Assembly: GCA_020349865.1 (NCBI GenBank)
Contig: CP070700.1
Coordinates: 1,481,109 to 1,491,319, forward strand
Length of the DNA: 10,211 nucleotides
From: Desulfobacteraceae bacterium
GTDB lineage: Bacteria; Desulfobacterota; DSM-4660; Desulfatiglandales; Desulfatiglandaceae
Direction: 5' to 3'
Shown in pieces: positions 6,060 to 10,211 of this stretch (within the stretch, counting starts at the first letter, position 1; each line of letters starts with the position of its first letter). The notes beneath the pieces were generated by a model. That model saw nothing but the letters and a program-made list of their open reading frames with translations, ran no database searches and was not told where the DNA came from. Both the position numbers and the translations under genes were made by a program.

Positions 6060-6091
6060 AATAGGCATCCCTCAGAAGAGGGATGCCTATT
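6060..6091. terminator. Perfect 14-bp hairpin between convergent genes (bidirectional terminator)
   Basis: AATAGGCATCCCTC (6060-6073), loop AGAA, GAGGGATGCCTATT (6078-6091): 14 of 14 pairs. It lies between the end of the MBL gene and the end of the minus-strand membrane-protein gene, 9 bp from the latter. U-tracts are weak on both sides, but the position and symmetry fit a shared terminator. Confidence 0.75.
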
Positions 6092-6100
6092 AATACCATG

Positions 6101-7243
6101 TTACTCGGGGCTAGGCGAATCAGGCGGAGGCGGTGTTGGCGGCAAAGGCCAGAAATCCCACAGGTCCCCATAGCAGGCCCAGGCCGGAAAGGTCAGACCC
6201 AGCATCATATTGGCCAGAACAAATACGTTGTTTGGGTATTTCAATCCGGCGTCCCCAAAATGCCACAAAGCGAAAGCCTTATATGCATAATAGGCGATAA
6301 TGCCAATGACGATGGCTATGAGTATGTTCACGAATCCCGCCCCGGGACCGGGAAGTGCGCGGCCCGGCCACATCTGGAACATTACCATCATCATCAGTAA
6401 TCCGTAGAGAAAACAGACGCCCACGAGCATGAAGTTGAGCGGCTCAATTTTTAGGCCGTTGACACCTATTCCATAGGAGATAACGGCCAGGATCGCGCAT
6501 ATTATGACCAAAACGATTCCCAGCACAGGTTGCTTCATGATCCCCGCGACTTTGTTGAGAGGCCACATACCCAGTGCCGCAAACACAAAAAGAAAAACGA
6601 GCATCCAGAAATAGAACGAAATGGCGCATTCCCAACGGAAGAGTCCGCTTGGCGCTATGTCGGCAAATGGGGCCAGTGGACCGCCTTTGGCGTAGAAGGG
6701 AACAGCTTTAACGGTAGACGGGAAGTCTCCGGCAGGAAAAGACAATAGATCAAAACAGAAAAATAGCTTTAAAAGGAACCACATGAGCACATACGCCAAG
6801 ACTAATGTCAGCCATCCTCTGCCACTGAGCGGCAGCTTGTCAAAAGGCCACAAGCCAAATGCGATAACGAGAAAAAACGTTGTAATGACCACGGTGATTG
6901 AATAAACGTTTGTGAAGGGTTGTGCAGCGCCGCGACTCAGAAAATTAAGAATAAAATAAGCTGCAATGGTTCCAATGAGAACCACAAAAGCCGTCAACAG
7001 CAATCCGCGCCATGGCTGCTGCAGCCCCTCAGTTGAGGGATATGTGCCACGCTGCCAACCCATCCCGACCATAACCAGAACGGGCACAAATGACATGATG
7101 AGGAGTGTGAAAAAGCCGTTAAACGTTTTCAGATCAAAAATGGCCGTGATCAAAAACGCGTAACCCACCGTAACTGCAACACCGAAGAGCCCACGCCAGG
7201 GCTGTGGAATGGTCCAACGTGCAGTAGTTGTCGATTCGTCCAT
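6101..7243 (-). CDS. Unrecognised ten-helix membrane protein built of five two-helix repeats
   Basis: I do not recognise the family. The 380-residue protein has about ten hydrophobic helices (near 18-37, 42-62, 78-101, 113-133, 144-166, 205-227, 240-260, 269-291, 303-326, 337-357). They form five similar modules, each opening with a Gly/Pro/Trp element (QPWRGL at 14, QPWRGL at 76, LSGRGW at 139, MKQPVLG at 236, GPGAGF at 299) and ending in a Trp-Pro-like signature (MGWQ at 61, LWPF at 131, MWPL at 226, MWPG at 291, FWPL at 364). The C-terminal tail is Pro-rich (PLPPTPPPPDSPSPE). There is no signal peptide or known transporter motif. AGGAGG lies 7 nt before the ATG. It is the last gene of the minus-strand run after a receiver and the PEP-synthase-like pair, across a gap of about 300 bp. 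The family could be a transporter, channel or sensor membrane anchor; nothing decides. Confidence 0.8.
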   Translation of the reverse strand: MDESTTTARWTIPQPWRGLFGVAVTVGYAFLITAIFDLKTFNGFFTLLIMSFVPVLVMVGMGWQRGTYPSTEGLQQPWRGLLLTAFVVLIGTIAAYFILNFLSRGAAQPFTNVYSITVVITTFFLVIAFGLWPFDKLPLSGRGWLTLVLAYVLMWFLLKLFFCFDLLSFPAGDFPSTVKAVPFYAKGGPLAPFADIAPSGLFRWECAISFYFWMLVFLFVFAALGMWPLNKVAGIMKQPVLGIVLVIICAILAVISYGIGVNGLKIEPLNFMLVGVCFLYGLLMMMVMFQMWPGRALPGPGAGFVNILIAIVIGIIAYYAYKAFALWHFGDAGLKYPNNVFVLANMMLGLTFPAWACYGDLWDFWPLPPTPPPPDSPSPE

Positions 7244-7544
7244 TGCATTTCCTCCTCTTCTCTATGGGGCCTCTTTCTTAGAAAGCCCCGGTTTTCGGAT
7301 AGCATCTGGCAAAAAACAGGGTTATTATTGTTGGTGGCTTACCCAAGGTGAAGGTCACGTTGACGCCGATCTCTCGATTGTGTTTTAAAACTTTCATCAA
7401 ATATGTTGATTAGTTATTAAAATAGATTTATTTTTGCCTCCTTTCACTTTATAAAATGAACAGCTGTTCTTAAGTCCTCCTAAGTCAACCTTTGAAGCTG
7501 TCCGGAACAAAAAATTATTTTTGACAAGAGTGATTTGACATTCT
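7244..7544. other. Non-coding gap between receiver and membrane-protein genes
   Basis: No gene is seen. Toward the membrane-protein start there is a stem GGGGC/GCCCC with an inner TTTC/GAAA at about 7266-7289, just upstream of the AGGAGG site; read on the minus strand it could be a leader hairpin, and read on the plus strand it is followed by GGTTTT. The middle part is A/T-rich (TTTTATAAAG around 7447-7456) and may carry a promoter for the membrane protein, but I could not place both boxes. Confidence 0.4.
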
Positions 7545-8084
7545 TCATAACATTGAAAATTTAGTATTCTTGGATTGAGATCGCCTTGTCTTAATGCTGG
7601 CCCTGAATCTCTCCCAGAACTCCTTGTCCGTATCCTGCCAGGCTGCGCCCCATTTCTTTTCAAAATAAGATGTAGGCAATCTCTCCTGCCAGGGAGCCCA
7701 AGCATTTTCTCCCTTTTTCTTGGCCTCCAATACATCATTCAAGAAAGTTGCAATATTCGTTAGTTCTTCTTTGGGGAGATACGAGGCAGCTCCTTCTTTA
7801 ATGGATTTTACGAGATTATCAGGAGTAAATGCATGGGCTGTCAACATGACGGCTGTGATATTTCTCCGATTAGCGATGTCTAACAGGCCGTAACCGTCAA
7901 CTCCCATTATATCCAGAATTGCTATATCAAAATTCTGGGATTCCAACAGGTCTTTGGCTTCTTCAAATGTGGATGCCTTTACAACTTCGCACATGGACAG
8001 TAACTCTTCCAGCCCTTCTAAAATATCAGGTTCATCGTCTACCGCGAGAATCTTTTTGCCATCTAACAGACTGCTCTCTGACAC
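7545..8084 (-). CDS. Response regulator receiver protein with Trp-rich C-terminal tail
   Basis: This 179-residue protein has a canonical receiver: KKILAVDDEPDILEGLEELL (10-29) with Asp16 and Asp17, DIAILDIMGVDGYGLL (53-68) with phospho-acceptor Asp58, TAVMLTAHAF with Thr82 (77-86) and GAASYLPKEEL with Lys105 (98-108). It should accept phosphate, unlike the degenerate receiver at 2605-3030. After residue 120 a 60-residue tail with several Trp (WAPWQERLP, WGAAWQD, FWERF) replaces a DNA-binding domain, so output is probably protein-protein. The start is GTG with AAGGGG 8 nt upstream. It follows the ATP-grasp subunit gene on the same strand by 137 bp and may belong to its operon. No histidine kinase lies in the window. 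Confidence 0.9.
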   Translation of the reverse strand: MSESSLLDGKKILAVDDEPDILEGLEELLSMCEVVKASTFEEAKDLLESQNFDIAILDIMGVDGYGLLDIANRRNITAVMLTAHAFTPDNLVKSIKEGAASYLPKEELTNIATFLNDVLEAKKKGENAWAPWQERLPTSYFEKKWGAAWQDTDKEFWERFRASIKTRRSQSKNTKFSML

Positions 8085-8221
8085 GTTTACAACCCCTTCT
8101 TCAAGTTCTCACCCCAACCGGCCCTTTCCCTTGCTGAAGGCCCTGTTCCCATCGGGCAAAGGTATTGCAAATTTTCATCTATAGGCATGCAGAATATACA
8201 CATCTGTGTGGCTAGGATATT

Positions 8222-9292
8222 TTAGCCTTGAATCTTGATACGTTTCATTGCCTGTTCCATCAGCAGTTGGTAACCGCTCTTTTTCCCGATAACAGACTCC
8301 TTCTTGCGCTGACTCCAGACGGTCTCCGGCCGGGCCTGTACAATGAATACGCTTTCCGGAAAAGAGAAGTCCTTATCAATGGCCCACTCTATGTCCATGG
8401 CTCGACCATAGTGTTTTTCGATTTCTCTTGCTATTTTTGCCAGTTCTATTATCTCCTTGTCCTCCAAACAGCATTTGGACTGCATATCCGGTTCCACATC
8501 AACATTAACCACCTCTCCCTTGCCAGGATCATAAACACATTTAGTATGCTTGGCCGATATGGTCTTTTCATTGGTCTCCATAACCACCTTATCCACGACA
8601 AATTTATCAGGGTTTACTGTCCCTCCCACCACTGTTTCCCCCAATCCCCAGCTACCTTCAATGACGACCTTGGACGGGTCACCGTCTGTCGGACTAATGG
8701 TGAACATAACCCCGGCCGCCCTTGAATTGACCATTTTCTGTATCCCGACGCTTATTAATACCTTTTCGTGGGGGAAGTCATTCTTATTTCTGTAATCTAT
8801 GGCGCGCGGTGTGAACAGGCTGGCCCAGCACCTCTGGACACTGTCGATAACCTTCTTCGTTCCCTCAACCCAGAGGTATGTGTCCTGCTGTCCAGCAAAG
8901 CTTGCCGTGGGCAGGTCCTCGGCCGTTGCGCTGGAACGAACCGCCACTGGCACGGTTTCAACTGAGCATTTCTCGCAAAGCAGAGAATACCCTTCCGCTA
9001 TGGAGGACTTAATTTCATCGGGTAAAGAGGCATTATTGATTAACCCCTGAATTTCGGCACTTGCTCTATTAAGGGATTCTACATCATCGGGAGGCATATT
9101 GGAGAGGATATCAAATACTTTATTCTCTAGTCCTGTATCCGTTATAAACCCAAGATAGCTGTCAGTGGTTACGGCAAACCCCGGTGGGACTTGAATGCCA
9201 GCTTTAATCATTTCTCCCAAGCTGGCATTCTTCCCTCCAACAAGTGGAAGTGAATTTTTATCTACGTCCTTAAAATTGAGGATGTACCCCAT
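8222..9292 (-). CDS. PEP-synthase-type ATP-binding subunit (phenylphosphate synthase PpsB-like)
   Basis: This 356-residue protein corresponds to the N-terminal ATP-grasp domain (PPDK_N) of PEP synthase and pyruvate phosphate dikinase, as a free-standing subunit. Visible are LVGGKNASLGEM with Lys21 (17-28), VPPGFAVTTDSY (35-46), VPVAVRSSATAEDLPTASF (114-132), SWGLGETVVGGTVNPDKF (214-231), DIEWAID (300-306) and FIVQARPET (316-324), so all nucleotide-binding segments are present. It ends just after this domain, with no swivel or barrel domain. The mobile phosphohistidine domain is in the separate gene upstream (9409 onward). Its size, about 40 kDa, and this pairing match PpsB of the phenol-activating phenylphosphate synthase known from Thauera aromatica. 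The strong site GGAGGA lies 4 nt before the ATG. Another split PEP-synthase-like kinase is the alternative. Confidence 0.85.
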   Translation of the reverse strand: MGYILNFKDVDKNSLPLVGGKNASLGEMIKAGIQVPPGFAVTTDSYLGFITDTGLENKVFDILSNMPPDDVESLNRASAEIQGLINNASLPDEIKSSIAEGYSLLCEKCSVETVPVAVRSSATAEDLPTASFAGQQDTYLWVEGTKKVIDSVQRCWASLFTPRAIDYRNKNDFPHEKVLISVGIQKMVNSRAAGVMFTISPTDGDPSKVVIEGSWGLGETVVGGTVNPDKFVVDKVVMETNEKTISAKHTKCVYDPGKGEVVNVDVEPDMQSKCCLEDKEIIELAKIAREIEKHYGRAMDIEWAIDKDFSFPESVFIVQARPETVWSQRKKESVIGKKSGYQLLMEQAMKRIKIQG

Positions 9293-9336
9293 CTATTCCT
9301 CCGTCTAACCACGGAGCTTAACTCCGGTTGGAGTGT

Positions 9337-9381
9337 TGGAGTATTGGAACGATGATATCAATTCTTGTGTCCAATACTCCA
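9337..9381. repeat. Inverted repeat in the gap between the two kinase subunit genes
   Basis: TGGAGTATTGGA (9337-9348) and TCCAATACTCCA (9370-9381) are perfect 12-bp complements with a 21-nt spacer. A second stem, AACC(AC)GGAG/CTCCGGTT at 9307-9328, lies next to it toward the downstream gene. Similar GGAGT/TTGGAG words recur across the gap. It may be an RNA-processing or partial-termination stem, or a copy of a dispersed intergenic repeat. Confidence 0.55.
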
Positions 9382-9408
9382 TTACCCCAAAACTCCATTT
9401 CCTATTTA

Positions 9409-10211
9409 TCATGCTTTCTTAACAATAGTGACCACACCCGTATCGCCTTCAACCTTGATGATATCACCTGTCTTGATAACCGATGTGGCGACTCCCGTGC
9501 CGGTAACGGATGGCAGGCCATATTCCCTGGATACGATAGCCGCGTGGCAGGTCAGCCCACCAATGTCCGTAACCGCAGCTTTAATCTTCCCGAACACAGG
9601 TGCCCAGGAAGGGTTGGTGCAAGGGCAAACCAGGATCTCTCCCGGTTGAAGATCTATAATCTCCGCGAGATTCTTAAGCACCCGAGCAGGGCCTTCAACA
9701 ACGCCTGCTGAAGAGGCAAAGCCTTTGAGCTCCGAAACCTCCTCGCCAGTGGGCGCTTCGGCCCCCTTGAGCCATTCCTGGACCTTATCCGTGGTAACTC
9801 CCCACAGCATGACGGTAAATGGTTCTGCCACTTCCTCGGGAGGAACCCCAAGTGCAGGGGTTGGATTCCACTTCCTGGCGGCCTCAAGAATCTTTTTCCT
9901 TTTCTCGGCCTTTGCCTTATAGTAATTACTTCTCATGGGTACATCCACTCCCAAAGCCCAAGCGGTGGCCACCTCCGTAAGGATCTCGGGTACCTCGTAA
10001 CGATTGAACATAAATATGTCATCTACTTCATCGAGCATTCCGCTATTGACCAGGAGACTTCCAAATTCTTTTATCTTGGCAAACCAGATGGTATGGAGCC
10101 AGTGCTCAACCCAAAAGAGGTGATCCTCGGCAAACACATAAATGGTCCTCACGGTTTTGTATGCATCTTCGAATGCCTTTCTGTCTTCATCGGTCTTTAT
10201 CAGGTCACGAT
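9409..10211 (-). CDS. PEP-utilizing phosphohistidine subunit (phenylphosphate synthase PpsA-like), 5' end outside window
   Basis: The open frame runs through the right edge of the window, so the N-terminus is missing and any GTG near 10152 is internal: the upstream residues RKAFEDAYKTV join smoothly to IYVFAEDHLFW. The visible part holds helical sequence (AEDHLFWVEHWLHTIWF, VDDIFMFNRYEVPEIL, PALGVPPEEVAEPFTVMLWG) and then the swivelling phosphohistidine domain: GVVEGPARVL, GEILVCPCTNPSWAPVFGKI, and GGLTCHAAIVSREYG with the catalytic His (CAC at 9544-9546). The protein ends 44 residues after that His, so the C-terminal PEP/pyruvate barrel with its CGQ-type cysteine is absent. This agrees with PpsA, which transfers phosphate from its His to phenol, and disagrees with ordinary PEP synthase. 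Assignment to phenol is by architecture and recalled similarity only. Confidence 0.85.
   Translation of the reverse strand, partial: RDLIKTDEDRKAFEDAYKTVRTIYVFAEDHLFWVEHWLHTIWFAKIKEFGSLLVNSGMLDEVDDIFMFNRYEVPEILTEVATAWALGVDVPMRSNYYKAKAEKRKKILEAARKWNPTPALGVPPEEVAEPFTVMLWGVTTDKVQEWLKGAEAPTGEEVSELKGFASSAGVVEGPARVLKNLAEIIDLQPGEILVCPCTNPSWAPVFGKIKAAVTDIGGLTCHAAIVSREYGLPSVTGTGVATSVIKTGDIIKVEGDTGVVTIVKKA

Noticed and set aside
8085..8221. G/C-rich CCCTTTCCC and GGGCAAAGG words between the ATP-grasp and receiver genes as a terminator
   Set aside because: Only 4-5 bp stems with no U-tract on the minus strand; not enough to call.
10150..10152. GTG as start of the phosphohistidine subunit
   Set aside because: The frame is open and protein-like to the window edge, and the known architecture needs several hundred more residues upstream.

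Overview
The window looks like chromosome from an anaerobic, Desulfobacterota-type ('deltaproteobacterial') bacterium. This is judged only from the gene families and their relatives: a split PEP-synthase-like kinase pair of the phenylphosphate synthase type, stand-alone receiver proteins, a small Cys-rich protein, a dihydropterin-synthase-like metallo-beta-lactamase protein and a 4Fe-4S ferredoxin remnant. The left and right edges both cut genes.

Layout. (1) 1-1296: the C-terminal three quarters of a bifunctional NAD(P)HX epimerase/dehydratase on the plus strand, with an in-frame TGA at 16-18, convergent with (2) a YbaK/EbsC-type Cys-tRNA(Pro) deacylase on the minus strand (1296-1778). (3) 1779-2250 has no gene but holds an element of about 275 bp bounded by 34-bp inverted repeats. 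(4) 2251-3343 is a compact minus-strand operon, read in the order small four-cysteine protein, receiver protein lacking its phospho-acceptor aspartate, STAS-like protein. (5) 3344-5074 is a gene graveyard: two hairpins upstream of that operon, a broken IS91-type transposase head, a hairpin-rich MITE-like element abutting it, an unrecognised minus-strand remnant, and a 182-bp palindromic MITE-like element inside a 4Fe-4S ferredoxin remnant. (6) 5075-5914 is an intact MBL-fold protein (plus strand), separated from the next minus-strand gene by a perfect 14-bp hairpin. (7) 6101-10211 holds four minus-strand genes, read from right to left: the C-terminal part of a phosphohistidine 'mobile' subunit, an ATP-grasp PEP-synthase N-terminal-domain subunit, a canonical receiver with a Trp-rich tail, and a ten-helix membrane protein made of five two-helix repeats.

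Functional reading. The two PEP-synthase-like genes together carry the ATP-binding and phosphohistidine domains but no C-terminal PEP/pyruvate barrel. This is the arrangement known for phenylphosphate synthase (PpsA/PpsB), the first enzyme of anaerobic phenol degradation, and that is the preferred but unproven reading. The receiver downstream may regulate this cluster. The most unusual items are the receiver with Ala in place of the phospho-Asp next to a STAS-like protein, the five-fold repeat membrane protein, and the palindromic insertion inside the ferredoxin remnant.
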